Assembly (NCBI RefSeq): GCF_003634555.1
Contig: NZ_RBKS01000001.1
Coordinates: 310,001 to 374,000, forward strand
Source of the DNA: Frondihabitans australicus
GTDB taxonomy: Bacteria; Actinomycetota; Actinomycetes; Actinomycetales; Microbacteriaceae
DNA length: 64,000 nt
Direction: 5' to 3'
The position numbers were made by a program, and so were the translations under genes. This document shows positions 17,562-26,285 of this stretch, one piece after another; the stretch's first letter is position 1; each line of letters starts with the position of its first letter. The notes beneath the pieces are model-generated. The model saw only the letters and a program-made list of their open reading frames with translations, ran no database searches and was not told where the DNA came from.

Positions 17562-18806
17562 ATGCGAGAGACTGGAGGGATGGGTGACTTCTTGGGTAAG
17601 GACGTCGAGCTCGACGTCACGTCGATCGCGCACGGCGGCATCTCGGTGGCGAGGCTCGACGGGCGAGTCGTGTTCGTCTCCGACGCGATCCCGGGCGAGC
17701 GGGTCGTGGCGCGGATCAGCGACGACAGCAAGAAGTCGTTCTGGCGCGCTGACACCGTCTCGGTGGTCGAGGCGTCGCCGCACCGCCGCGACCACGTCTG
17801 GAGCGCCGCCTCGATCGACCGCGACCCGGCGGATCGCGCCGGCGGCGCCGAGTTCGGCCACATCGCGCTCGAGCACCAGCGGGCGCTGAAGAAGCAGGTG
17901 CTCACCGAGGCGCTCGAGCGCATGGGCAAGACCACCGTCGACGTCGACGTCCAGCCGGTTCCCGGCGACGACGAGGTGAACGGCCTCGGCTGGCGGACCA
18001 GGATCAGCCTGCACGTCGACGAGCAGGGCCACGTCGGGCCTTACGCCGCCCGCTCGCACCGCGTCGTCCGCGTCGACGACCTGCCCCTGGCCACCGCCGA
18101 GGTCGAGACCGCGGCCCCGCTCGACCAGACCTTCCCCGGCGAGGAGCGCGTCGACGTTCTCGCCCCGTCGGAGGGCGGCGCGCGGCTGATCATCGGCGAC
18201 CAGCGGCGCACCACGATCGTCGAGAGGGTCGGCGAGAGGGAGTTCCGTCTCGACGACGCCGGGTTCTGGCAGGTGCACCGCGGCGCGGCGGGCGTGCTGA
18301 CGGAGGCCGTGCAGGCTCTCGTCGATCCTGCGCGCTTCGACCCGCGCGCCCACAACCTCGACCTCTACGGCGGGGTGGGCCTGCTCGCCGCGGCGGTCGG
18401 CGACCGCTTCGGGCAGGCGACGCGCATCACGAGCGTCGAGGCCGACGCCCGCGCCACGGACCACGCCGCCGAGAACCTGCAAGAGTGGATCGGCGCGACC
18501 GCCGAGACGGGTCGTGTGGAGCGCTGGATCCGGCAGCTCGCCGACGCCCCAGCCTCCGACCGCTCGAGACTGAAGGCCGCGACCGTCGTGCTGGACCCTC
18601 CCCGGTCGGGGGCTGGAAAGGCCGTTGTAGACGGGATAGCTTCGTTCGAACCGGCCCAGGTCGTCTACGTCGCGTGCGATCCGGTCGCCCTGGCCCGGGA
18701 CGTCGCGCTCTTCCGAGAGCACGGCTACGAGGCGGAGGCCGTCCAGGCCTTCGACCTGTTCCCCCACACGCACCATCTTGAAACCGTGGTGCGCCTGATC
18801 CGCTGA
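17562..18806 (+). CDS. TrmA/RumA-type class I SAM-dependent RNA methyltransferase with TRAM domain
   Basis: A 414-aa uracil-C5-type RNA methyltransferase. The N-terminal TRAM domain (about residues 8-65) carries the RNA-binding pattern IAHGGISVARLDGRVVFV. The catalytic domain has the SAM-binding region NLDLYGGVGLLAAAVGDRFG, motif IV VLDPPRSGAGKAVV, and the nucleophile in VYVACDPVALARD. The N-terminal Fe-S cysteines of RumA are absent, as usual in actinobacteria. Whether the substrate is tRNA or rRNA cannot be told. An ATG at 17580 is an alternative start. Confidence 0.9.
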   Translation: MRETGGMGDFLGKDVELDVTSIAHGGISVARLDGRVVFVSDAIPGERVVARISDDSKKSFWRADTVSVVEASPHRRDHVWSAASIDRDPADRAGGAEFGHIALEHQRALKKQVLTEALERMGKTTVDVDVQPVPGDDEVNGLGWRTRISLHVDEQGHVGPYAARSHRVVRVDDLPLATAEVETAAPLDQTFPGEERVDVLAPSEGGARLIIGDQRRTTIVERVGEREFRLDDAGFWQVHRGAAGVLTEAVQALVDPARFDPRAHNLDLYGGVGLLAAAVGDRFGQATRITSVEADARATDHAAENLQEWIGATAETGRVERWIRQLADAPASDRSRLKAATVVLDPPRSGAGKAVVDGIASFEPAQVVYVACDPVALARDVALFREHGYEAEAVQAFDLFPHTHHLETVVRLIR

Positions 18807-18823
18807 GAGTCGCCCCGCCCGAT

Positions 18824-18829
18824 ACGATT
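18824..18829 (+). promoter_or_regulatory. -10 element giving a leaderless mRNA for the response regulator
   Basis: TACGAT ends six bases before the GTG at 18836. It is the main argument for the longer start of the response regulator. Confidence 0.45.
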
Positions 18830-18835
18830 GGGCTG

Positions 18836-19609
18836 GTGACGCCCGGGAATCAGGGACCCGACGCGCCCATCGAACGAAGGATGATCGTGCCAGAAACGAC
18901 GACGGACCCGACTGCTGCGAACGAGACCACGACCGGGCGCCCGCCTGCCCGTCAGGTGCGCGTCGCGATCGTCGACGACCACGAGTCCGTCCGTCTCGGC
19001 ATCCAGGCCGCCTGCCAGAACGAGGGCTTCGACGTCATCCTCACCGCCGCCGGCGTGCAGGAGTTCGTCGACAACCTCGCCGGCCGCGAGGTCGACGTCG
19101 TCGTGCTCGACCTGTCCCTCGGCGACGGCTCCACCGTGACCGAGAACGTCAAGCGAGTCCAGGCCACCGGCTCAGCCGTTCTCGTGCACTCCATCGCCGA
19201 CCGCGTCGCCTCCGTGCGCGAGGCGCTCGCCGCCGGTGCCGCCGGCGTCATCCCCAAGTCGTCCGCGACGAAGACCGTCATGGCGGCCGTCGCGACCGTC
19301 GCCCGCGGCGACGTGCTCAACAACCTCGAGTGGGCGAGCGCCATCGACGCCGACCGCGACTTCGCGAAGGCGCAGCTCGGCCGGCGCGAGCGCGAGATCC
19401 TCCACCTCTACGCCTCGGGTCTGCCGCTCAAGCTCGCCGCCCAGCAGCTCGGCATCGGCTACTCGACCGCCCGCGAGTACCTCGACCGCATCCGCGTGAA
19501 GTACGTCGAGGTCGGCCGCCCGGCGCCGACGAAGGTCGACCTGCTCCGCCGCGCCGTGGAAGACGGCATCCTGCCGGGCCTGGATGCGGACGGCGGCGAT
19601 GGCCGCTGA
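18836..19609 (+). CDS. response regulator with LuxR/NarL-type DNA-binding domain
   Basis: A 257-aa two-component regulator. The receiver domain (about residues 42-165) has acidic residues in VAIVDDHESV, the phospho-acceptor Asp in VVVLDLSLGDG and the Lys in VIPKSS. The C-terminal helix-turn-helix is REREILHLYASGLPLKLAAQ onward, LuxR-like but with a diverged tail. Starts: GTG 18836 (leaderless), or GTG 18887 with GAAGG upstream (240 aa). The kinase gene overlaps its 3' end by 11 bp, so the pair is cognate. A divergent N-terminal Thr-rich tail is unusual. Confidence 0.9.
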   Translation: MTPGNQGPDAPIERRMIVPETTTDPTAANETTTGRPPARQVRVAIVDDHESVRLGIQAACQNEGFDVILTAAGVQEFVDNLAGREVDVVVLDLSLGDGSTVTENVKRVQATGSAVLVHSIADRVASVREALAAGAAGVIPKSSATKTVMAAVATVARGDVLNNLEWASAIDADRDFAKAQLGRREREILHLYASGLPLKLAAQQLGIGYSTAREYLDRIRVKYVEVGRPAPTKVDLLRRAVEDGILPGLDADGGDGR

Positions 19610-20867
19610 CGAACCCTCCGGGGTTCCCTCCTCCCTCCGCCCGAGGCCCGCGCGCAACCCGATCTCGGGCCCCCTGCTCGACAAGATCTTCGCGCGCGCC
19701 CTCTCGGGCCTCGGCATCGTGTTCGGTCTCGAGGCCGTGCCGTTCGTCATCGCCCAGCAGTCCCACATGCAGGAGGCCTGGGGCTGGATCATCTCCCTGG
19801 CCATCTTCGGCGGCATCGCGGCCGTCGGCGTCGCGAGCCTCATCATGCGCGGCCTCGAGACGGCGGCCGCGTTCGTCGCGATCTCCTTCCTGGTCGCCCT
19901 CATCACGTGGCCCCTGGCGGTGCAGGATCCCACGGCCGTCCAGCCCCAGGTGCCCTGGCTCTGGTACCTGGTCACCGTGGCCACCTCGGCCGCAGCGATC
20001 GCGTTCTCGCTCTGGGTCGCGACCGGCTACCTGTTCCTCGCGCCGATCATCTACGGCCTCATCCGCCTGACGCCCTCCGGCGGCGGCGCCGACCCGCTCC
20101 GGGCCGGCCTCGACGCGGCGTACTCGATCATCCTGGGCGGCGCCGTCCTCATCCTCATCACGCTCCTGCGCCAGGCGTCGCACGCCGTCGACTCGGCGCA
20201 GAGCATGGCCGTCGCCCGCTACTCCGGCGCGATCCGCGAGCACGCCACCGAGCTCGAGCGCGTCCAGGTCGACGCGATCGTGCACGACAGCGTGCTCACG
20301 ACGTTCATCTCCGCCGCGAGGGCGTTCTCGCCCGACGAGCAGGCGCTCGCGACGACCATGGCCAGGAACGCCATGTCGCACCTCACCAGCGCGGCCTCAG
20401 TAACCCCCTTCGACGAGTCCTCGACGTCGCTGCAGTCGATGCGCGAGCGGATCCGGGTGTTCATCCAGAACCTCGGCGCCGACGTCGAGATCCGCGCGAA
20501 GGGCCTCGACGACCACACGATTCCCGCGGCCGCGGCCGAGGCTCTCTACTCGGCGGCCGTGCAGGCCGTGGTCAACAGCGTGCAGCACGCCGGCGGCGAG
20601 GAGATCTCGCGCTGGGTCAGCATGAACTGGGAGCGCGAGCAGGTGCGCGTCGAGGTCGGCGACACCGGCTCCGGCTTCAACCCCGCGGCCGTGCCCGGCG
20701 AACGCCTCGGCGTCCGCGTCTCGATCACCGAACGCCTCGCCAACGCCGGCGGCGAGGCCGCCATCCACACCAAGACGGGCTCCGGCACCGTCATCCACCT
20801 GACCTGGCCGCGATCAGAACCCCGCCCCGCCGCCGTCCCCACCGAGCTCCAGGAGGACGCCTCGTGA
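19599..20867 (+). CDS. membrane sensor histidine kinase
   Basis: Likely partner of the upstream response regulator. From ATG 19599 (422 aa; ATG 19584 also possible) it has about six membrane helices in residues 35-195 and no obvious extracellular domain. The probable phospho-acceptor is the His in VDAIVHDSVLTTF at about residue 229, in the HisKA_3-like H-D context. The ATPase domain keeps the N box (AVQAVVNSVQHAGG, near 325), the G1 box VEVGDTGSGFNP and G2 GERLGVRVSI. The C-terminal overlap with the third gene (GTGA) ties the three together. Confidence 0.88.
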   Translation: MAADEPSGVPSSLRPRPARNPISGPLLDKIFARALSGLGIVFGLEAVPFVIAQQSHMQEAWGWIISLAIFGGIAAVGVASLIMRGLETAAAFVAISFLVALITWPLAVQDPTAVQPQVPWLWYLVTVATSAAAIAFSLWVATGYLFLAPIIYGLIRLTPSGGGADPLRAGLDAAYSIILGGAVLILITLLRQASHAVDSAQSMAVARYSGAIREHATELERVQVDAIVHDSVLTTFISAARAFSPDEQALATTMARNAMSHLTSAASVTPFDESSTSLQSMRERIRVFIQNLGADVEIRAKGLDDHTIPAAAAEALYSAAVQAVVNSVQHAGGEEISRWVSMNWEREQVRVEVGDTGSGFNPAAVPGERLGVRVSITERLANAGGEAAIHTKTGSGTVIHLTWPRSEPRPAAVPTELQEDAS

Positions 20868-21982
20868 ACGTCAAGCTGCCCCGTTGGCTGCCGATCGGCC
20901 TCGCCGCACTCTTCTCGCTGTACCACCTGCTGCTCGCGGCGGTCTCGCTCACGACGCCTGCGCATCCTGCGCCCATCGTGGTCTGCATGGTGCTCTACGC
21001 GGGCGCCACGGCGCTCACCCTGTGGCCCTCGGGCATCCGCAAGAACATCACCATGCCCGTGTGGATGGCGTGCCTGTCGCTCGCCGTCGCAGTGATCCTG
21101 CCGCTCGCGGTCGCGTCGCAGCTCGATCCTCACGCGAAGGGCGGAAACGGCTACGCCACCTGGTACGTCGCCGCCGTGGGCACGCTGATGGTGATCGTGT
21201 CGACGCGTCGTCGTCAGGGCTTCGCCTGGGTCGGCGTCGGGTTCCTCGTGGTCCACTCGATCATCTGGTCGGGAGACTTCGCCGAGCTTGCGAACCTCGG
21301 CGTCGTCGGCAGCGTCAGCTGGGTGGCGATCTCGCACGCCCTCCAGGCGACGCTGGCCCGCGCCAGCCGCGACACCCGCGAGTTCATCCGCGCCGAGCAG
21401 GAGGCCGCCGACTGGCAGGCCGCTCAGGAGGCGCACGTCAACGAGCGCCAGTTCCGGCTGCTCCAGACCGGCCGCACGGCCCGCCCCATGCTGCAGCGCA
21501 TCGTCGCGACCGGGGGCGACCTGTCGCCGGAGGAGCGCCAGGAGTGCCTCAACCTCGAGGGCGCGATCCGCGACGAGATCCGCGGCCGTCGCCTCCTCAG
21601 CGACGACGTCCGGCGCGAGGTCATGGCCGCTCGCCGCCGCGGCACCGTCGTGAGCCTGCTCGACGAGGGCGGTATCGACGACCTCGACGACGACGAGCTC
21701 GACCGCGTGCACCGCGAGCTCGCGTCGGCGATCCGCGACGCGTCGGCCGACCGGCTCATCATCCGCACGGTCGCGGCGGGCAGCGAGTACGCCGTGACCG
21801 TCGTCGGCCTGTCCAGCGAAGACCTGCAGTCGTCGACGCTCGGATCGAGCCACGCCGGCGCGGACGACGACGATGAAGACGACCCCTACGCCGACGACGA
21901 GGACGACGACGGCGAAGACGAAGTGAGCCTGTGGCTGCAGATCCCGCGGTCGTCGGTGCCGCAGGAGCACGTGGACGCCTAG
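20864..21982 (+). CDS. membrane protein, probable degenerate sensor kinase partner
   Basis: A 372-aa protein starting with GTG in a 4-bp overlap with the kinase. Six or so membrane helices fill residues 8-165. A cytoplasmic helical part follows (ARASRDTREFIRAEQEAADW), then LLQTGRTARPMLQRIVATGG, placed like a DHp domain but without the His, then a segment ending ELASAIRDASADRLIIRTV, placed like an N box but without the Asn. No ATP-binding glycine boxes are present. The C-terminus is an Asp/Glu-rich tail (DDDDEDDPYADDEDDDGED). It looks like a kinase that lost catalysis and kept a sensing or scaffolding role. Function unknown. Confidence 0.8.
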   Translation: MNVKLPRWLPIGLAALFSLYHLLLAAVSLTTPAHPAPIVVCMVLYAGATALTLWPSGIRKNITMPVWMACLSLAVAVILPLAVASQLDPHAKGGNGYATWYVAAVGTLMVIVSTRRRQGFAWVGVGFLVVHSIIWSGDFAELANLGVVGSVSWVAISHALQATLARASRDTREFIRAEQEAADWQAAQEAHVNERQFRLLQTGRTARPMLQRIVATGGDLSPEERQECLNLEGAIRDEIRGRRLLSDDVRREVMAARRRGTVVSLLDEGGIDDLDDDELDRVHRELASAIRDASADRLIIRTVAAGSEYAVTVVGLSSEDLQSSTLGSSHAGADDDDEDDPYADDEDDDGEDEVSLWLQIPRSSVPQEHVDA

Positions 21983-22054
21983 CTCGTCCCCACGCCCGGC
22001 CACTGACCCCGTCGCCCGTCCCCGAGGGGGCGGGCGGCGCCCGTTAACGACCGA

Positions 22055-22080
22055 GGGCCGGACCCCCGAAGATCCGGCCC
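22055..22080 (+). terminator. hairpin after the three-gene signalling operon
   Basis: GGGCCGGA and TCCGGCCC arms (8 bp) with a 10-base loop lie about 70 bases after the last stop. There is no clear T tract. It is the first of a series of hairpins in this gap. Confidence 0.55.
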
Positions 22081-22091
22081 TGCACAAGCCC

Positions 22092-22320
22092 CGAGTCAGG
22101 GCGACAACCCGAATATCACCCTGACTCGCCGCCGAACAGTGACAGGCCCGCTTACCCTAGTAGGCCCCTGTTCGGTGGTGTAACTCTGAGAGAGACACCT
22201 AGCAACATCAATAATGCCGACGGGCCCCCCTCACGAAAAGTCGTCATTTAGGAGGACACTGGGGGGCAGACAAGATGGTTCGTTTTCGAGAAATGCCCCC
22301 CGTTATGGGGATCTTTCGGT
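22092..22320 (+). ncRNA. tandem-hairpin structured RNA, 6C-RNA-like 3' part
   Basis: Five hairpins follow each other in a 477-bp gap (21983-22459) between convergent genes: 10-bp stem CGAGTCAGGG at 22092-22128; CCGAACAG...CTGTTCGG at 22132-22175; GGTGT-AA-CTCT at 22177-22199; AATG-CGAC...GTCG-CATT at 22213-22248 with six C in its loop; and 22287-22318 with six C and GGGG followed by ATCTTTC. Two successive hairpins each with six C are the hallmark of actinobacterial 6C RNA, which would read on the plus strand. A -10-like TACCCT lies near 22153. The region is clearly less GC-rich than its surroundings. A 50-codon frame at 22275-22427 is possible but has poor spacing to AGGAGG at 22250. Identity with 6C RNA is from memory of the motif, not a model search. 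Confidence 0.45.
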
Positions 22321-22342
22321 GCGTGACATACGTGATGACACT

Positions 22343-22355
22343 CGAATGGGGGACA
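22343..22355. promoter_or_regulatory. operator-like site CGAATGGGGGACA
   Basis: The same 13 bases occur at 36173-36185, beside a lipoprotein promoter. Here the left half lacks the C run. Related sites are near 61868 and 61928. A target gene at this copy is not evident. Confidence 0.35.
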
Positions 22356-22459
22356 ATCCGGGTCGCTTTTGACCCCTGCCGGGGCACACGAGCTTGGCAG
22401 CGGGGCACACGGCCGTCCGGAGGATGACACGGCCTCACAGGGGCACGCGTCCCGAGCCC

Positions 22460-22759
22460 TCAGCCGTGGTGGCGGCCCCACTGGCCGGGCCCGGGCGTGA
22501 TCGGCTGCCGGAGGGCGCGACGGCTCTCCGACCAGGCGCTCTGGACGTGGGGTGTCACGACGGCGGCGGCCCGAGCGGCCTCCTCCGCAACGAGGGCTGC
22601 CAGCACGGCGGTCACCGCGGCGAGCTCCTCGGCCGAGGGGTCGCCCGAGACGACTCTGATCGCAGGATCGGCGGGAGCCCCGGCGGCATTCGAATCCTGC
22701 GCCCCCGGCCCCTCGTCGCCCGACAGCCCGACCGGGCCGGCCGCGTGCCGCCCGGTCAC
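22460..22759 (-). CDS. accE: acyl-CoA carboxylase epsilon subunit
   Basis: Small regulatory/structural subunit found only with actinobacterial acyl-CoA carboxylases. From GTG 22759 it is 99 aa and overlaps the beta-chain stop by 4 bp; the longer upstream frame is a shadow inside accD. After a variable Gly/Ala-rich head comes the family core [20 protein letters not shown], followed by an Ala-rich helix and a Trp (QSAW). Sequence conservation in this family is low, so the assignment rests on this core, size and position. Confidence 0.85.
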   Translation of the reverse strand: MTGRHAAGPVGLSGDEGPGAQDSNAAGAPADPAIRVVSGDPSAEELAAVTAVLAALVAEEAARAAAVVTPHVQSAWSESRRALRQPITPGPGQWGRHHG

Positions 22760-24363
22760 AGCGGGATGTTCCCGTGCTTCTTCGACGGCATCGACGCGCG
22801 CTTGGTGCGGAGGGCGCGGAACGCCTTGATCACGGCGCTCCGGGTCGCGGCGGGTTCGATGATGCCGTCGATCTCGCCCCGCTCGGCCGCGAGGAACGGC
22901 GACGCCACGTTGTAGGTGTAGTCGTTGGCGAGCTTGGTGCGCACCGCGGTGACGTCTTCGCCCTCGTCGGTCGCCCGCTTGATCTCGGACCGGTAGAGGA
23001 TGTTGACCGCGCCCTGGCCGCCCATGACGGCGATCTCGGACGTCGGCCAGGCCAGGTTGATGTCGGCACCCAGCTGCTTCGAGCCCATGACGATGTAGGC
23101 GCCGCCGTACGCCTTGCGCGTGATGACGGTGACGAGCGGCACGGTCGCCTCGGCGTACGCGTAGAGGAGCTTCGCGCCGCGGCGGATGATGCCGGTCCAC
23201 TCCTGGTCGGTGCCGGGCAGGAAGCCAGGCGTGTCGACCAGGGTCAGGATCGGGATCGAGAACGCGTCGCACAGCCGCACGAACCGCGCCGCCTTCTCGC
23301 CCGCGTCGATGTTGAGCGTGCCCGCCATGACGTTCGGCTGGTTCGCGATGATGCCGACCGAGCGGCCCTCGATGCGGCCGAAGCCGATGACGATGTTGGG
23401 GGAGAAGAGCGGCTGGACCTCGAGGAATTCGCCGTCGTCGAGCACGCCCTCGATGACCGCCTGCATGTCGTACGGCTGGTTCGGCGAGTCGGGGATCAGG
23501 GTGTTGAGCGCGCGGTCGGCGTCGGTGACCTCCATCTCGGGGTACGCCTCGAAGACCGGTGGGTCGGTGAGGTTGTTCTCGGGGAGGTACGAGAGCAGCG
23601 TGGCGACGTAGTCGAGCGCGTCGTCCTCGTCGGCGGCGAGGTAGTGCGAGACGCCGGAGATCTTGTTGTGGGTGAGCGCGCCGCCGAGTTCCTCGAAGCC
23701 GACGTCTTCGCCGGTGACTGTCTTGATGACGTCGGGGCCGGTGACGAACATCTGGCTGGTCTTGTCGACCATGATCACGAAGTCGGTGAGCGCGGGGGAG
23801 TACACCGCGCCGCCGGCCGCCGGGCCCATGATGATCGAGATCTGCGGGATCACGCCCGACGACTTCGTGTTGAGGCGGAAGATCTCGCCGTACTTGCCGA
23901 GGGCGACGACGCCCTCCTGGATCCGGGCGCCGCCCGAGTCGAGGATCCCGATGATCGGCACGCCGGTGCGCAGCGCGAGCTCCATCACCTTGATGATCTT
24001 CTCGCCGGCCACCTCGCCGAGCGAACCGCCGAACGTGGTGAAGTCCTGCGAGTAGACGGCGACGTTGCGGCCGCCGATGGTGCCGGTGCCGCTCACGACC
24101 GAGTCGCCGTAGGGGCGCTTGGCGTCCATGCCGAAGGCGGTCGTGCGGTGCCTGACGTACTCGTCGAGCTCGACGAACGAGCCCGGGTCGAGCAGCTGGT
24201 CGATGCGCTCGCGCGCGGTCTTCTTGCCCTTGGCGTGCTGCTTGGCGATGGCCTGCTCGCCCGGCCCGGTCACTGCCTCGTGATACCGGACCTTCAGGTC
24301 GGCGATCTTGCCGGCGGTCGTCGAGAGATCGGGAGCGTCGGTCGGGGTGGGGTCTGAAGTCAC
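22756..24363 (-). CDS. accD: acyl-CoA (propionyl/acetyl-CoA) carboxylase beta chain
   Basis: Carboxyltransferase subunit that moves CO2 from biotin to acetyl- or propionyl-CoA. From GTG 24363 it is 535 aa, as in mycobacterial AccD5. The N-terminal crotonase-like domain has [13 protein letters not shown] and [18 protein letters not shown]; the C-terminal half has [15 protein letters not shown] and [17 protein letters not shown], the two oxyanion regions. It is translationally coupled to accE. The TAGTGT element seven bases upstream suggests a leaderless mRNA. Partner biotin subunit is accA3; biotin is attached by the nearby birA product. Confidence 0.95.
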   Translation of the reverse strand: MTSDPTPTDAPDLSTTAGKIADLKVRYHEAVTGPGEQAIAKQHAKGKKTARERIDQLLDPGSFVELDEYVRHRTTAFGMDAKRPYGDSVVSGTGTIGGRNVAVYSQDFTTFGGSLGEVAGEKIIKVMELALRTGVPIIGILDSGGARIQEGVVALGKYGEIFRLNTKSSGVIPQISIIMGPAAGGAVYSPALTDFVIMVDKTSQMFVTGPDVIKTVTGEDVGFEELGGALTHNKISGVSHYLAADEDDALDYVATLLSYLPENNLTDPPVFEAYPEMEVTDADRALNTLIPDSPNQPYDMQAVIEGVLDDGEFLEVQPLFSPNIVIGFGRIEGRSVGIIANQPNVMAGTLNIDAGEKAARFVRLCDAFSIPILTLVDTPGFLPGTDQEWTGIIRRGAKLLYAYAEATVPLVTVITRKAYGGAYIVMGSKQLGADINLAWPTSEIAVMGGQGAVNILYRSEIKRATDEGEDVTAVRTKLANDYTYNVASPFLAAERGEIDGIIEPAATRSAVIKAFRALRTKRASMPSKKHGNIPL

Positions 24364-24370
24364 GGCCCCC

Positions 24371-24376
24371 ACACTA
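24371..24376 (-). promoter_or_regulatory. -10 element for accD (leaderless)
   Basis: TAGTGT on the minus strand ends seven bases before the GTG start of accD. It sits in the gap shared with the divergent membrane-protein gene. Confidence 0.45.
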
Positions 24377-24517
24377 CCCAGCGCCTCGCCGCGACACGGT
24401 GTGGAGAACCGCCAAGAGTCGGGCTCGAACATGGTCGGTTCGAGTGCCGAACGTCGTTCTGAGGGCCGTTTTCCTCCCGGGGCGTGACCGCGGCAGGAGC
24501 GTGACGGGCGCGTCCGC

Positions 24518-24523
24518 TAATGT
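24518..24523 (+). promoter_or_regulatory. -10 element for the membrane-protein gene (leaderless)
   Basis: TAATGT ends seven bases before the GTG at 24531 and decides that start over the more upstream ATG at 24399. Confidence 0.5.
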
Positions 24524-24530
24524 CCGGATC

Positions 24531-26285
24531 GTGCCCAGGATCCCGCTCAGACGCGTCGCCCTCGAGGCCGCCGGCGTGGCCCTCGCCGCGGCCTGGGGCC
24601 TCGTGGCGATCGCGCACGCCCTCGCGGGTGCCAAGCGGGATCTCCTTCTCGACGACGGCGACTCCGTGCTCCTGCCGCTCATCGTCCGCTCGTTCCGTGA
24701 GGGGCTGCCGAACGAGTGGGGCATGTCGCCCGTCCTCTTCGTCTTCCCCGAGCTGCCGCTCTATCTCGTCTCTGCCACGGTGACGACGGGCGTCGCAGCG
24801 GCCCTGCTGCTGAACGGCGTGCTCAACGTCGTGCTCCTGTACGGGCTGCTGCGGGTCGTGGCGGGTCGCGTGACGGCTCTGTCGGGCGGCGTGCGGCGGC
24901 GTGGGCACGGGCGAGCCGTCACGGGTGCGCTCGTGGGCACGGGCGGGTTCGCGATCCTGTGCCTGCTCGAGACCCGGCCCGGCGGCAATACCGGCGAGAT
25001 CATGTCGCTGTACCTCACGACCACGTACTACGCCGGCACCGTCATGGCTCTGGTGGCGGCGACGGCGCTCGTCGTGCACCTTCTCGCCGGTGGTCGCAGG
25101 ATCGGGGGCGCCGCCGGGGCCCTCGCCCTCCTCTCGGCCCTCGCCACCCTCTCGAACCCGCTGTACGCCCTCTGGGTGACCGGCCCGGTGCTCGTTACGG
25201 CGCTCGTGGTGGCGTGCCTGCGCTCGCGGTTCCGCCGCCCGCTCCTGACCCTCGCGGCGGTCGTCGTCGGCTCCGGCATCGGCTACGCCGCGAGGCTGCC
25301 GCTCGGGCCGTATCTCATCGCCCAGAAGGACGAGTACCTGCGCTGGCAGGGCCGTGCCGAGAGCGCGCAGTTCTACGGCGACGCGTTCCGCGTGCTCGTG
25401 CAGACGGTCGGAGGCCGCGTGGAGGTCGGCGTGTGGGCGGGGCTGATCCTGCTCTCCGTGGTCGGGGCCGTCCTGCGGCTCCGGCGGCGCCGCGACGACG
25501 CGGCCGGCCTCGTCGCCCTGCTCGCGATCGTCACGGTCGTCGTCGTCGCCGTCGGGCTCAACATCACGGGCAGCCTGGCGACGCGGTACGCCCTGCCGAT
25601 CGTGTTCTCGCCGCTCGTGTCGCTCGCGGCGACGGTGGCGAGCGCGGACTGGAGAGCGCTCGGGCGGCGGACGCGCGACCGGCTGCCGCTCACTCGCGTG
25701 GGTTCGCGGCGGGCCGGGTCGCGGCGGGCCGGGTCGCAGGAGGCCGGATCGCCGCAGGCCGTGTCGCGGCTGCGTGCGGGCGGGCTTCGCGTGGCCGCGG
25801 GTCTCGGCGCTGCCGTCGTGGTCGCGACCCTCGTCGCTGCAGTGCCGTCGACGGCGAGCGTGGTCGCCGCCGGTAGCGCCTCGGGTGAGCCGGCCGCCCG
25901 GTGCCTCACCGACTGGTCGCGGGGCAAGGACGCCACGGGCGTGGCGCAGTTCTGGACCGTCCGCGGCCTGCAGACCTACGGCGGCGACGACGTGCACCTG
26001 CTGCAGGTGAACTCCGACCTGTCCGTCTACCCGTGGCTGACGAATCTGGCGGCCTATCGGCACGCGCGGGTAGGTTACGTGATCGTGGCCACCGGCGAGA
26101 TCCCCGGCGGGCACACCGAAGGGTGGGCAGACACCGTGACTGCGCTCGGCACGCCACGCGACACCGTGCACTGCGACGGCTACGACATCGTCGACTTCCG
26201 GGGCACCCCGGCGCAGAAGGCGCTCACGTCGGCCGTCGTCGACAGCGCGGACGCGCAGGCGGCCCTGAGGGGGTTCGAGTGGTGA
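24531..26285 (+). CDS. large multi-helix membrane protein of unknown function
   Basis: Not recognised. A 584-aa product with about ten membrane helices: residues 10-30, 80-120, 135-150, 165-190, 195-240, 255-275, 300-330 and 345-365, then a cytoplasmic linker and a last helix near 425-450, followed by a roughly 135-residue outer C-terminal domain with two Cys (AARCLTDW, TVHCDGYD). The linker holds a short tandem repeat of RRAGS-type units (about nt 25695-25760). Layout resembles polyprenyl-linked glycosyltransferases, but no catalytic motif is clear. Start chosen from the -10 position. It overlaps birA by 4 bp. Confidence 0.75.
   Translation: MPRIPLRRVALEAAGVALAAAWGLVAIAHALAGAKRDLLLDDGDSVLLPLIVRSFREGLPNEWGMSPVLFVFPELPLYLVSATVTTGVAAALLLNGVLNVVLLYGLLRVVAGRVTALSGGVRRRGHGRAVTGALVGTGGFAILCLLETRPGGNTGEIMSLYLTTTYYAGTVMALVAATALVVHLLAGGRRIGGAAGALALLSALATLSNPLYALWVTGPVLVTALVVACLRSRFRRPLLTLAAVVVGSGIGYAARLPLGPYLIAQKDEYLRWQGRAESAQFYGDAFRVLVQTVGGRVEVGVWAGLILLSVVGAVLRLRRRRDDAAGLVALLAIVTVVVVAVGLNITGSLATRYALPIVFSPLVSLAATVASADWRALGRRTRDRLPLTRVGSRRAGSRRAGSQEAGSPQAVSRLRAGGLRVAAGLGAAVVVATLVAAVPSTASVVAAGSASGEPAARCLTDWSRGKDATGVAQFWTVRGLQTYGGDDVHLLQVNSDLSVYPWLTNLAAYRHARVGYVIVATGEIPGGHTEGWADTVTALGTPRDTVHCDGYDIVDFRGTPAQKALTSAVVDSADAQAALRGFEW

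Noticed and set aside
22275-22427. 50-codon open frame in the structured gap
   Set aside because: AGGAGG is 19 bases from the ATG, codon use is unlike neighbours, and the sequence is better explained by hairpins. Not excluded.
25695-25760. Short tandem repeat as a phase-variation tract
   Set aside because: Units of 15 bases keep the frame in any copy number, so it would change only linker length.
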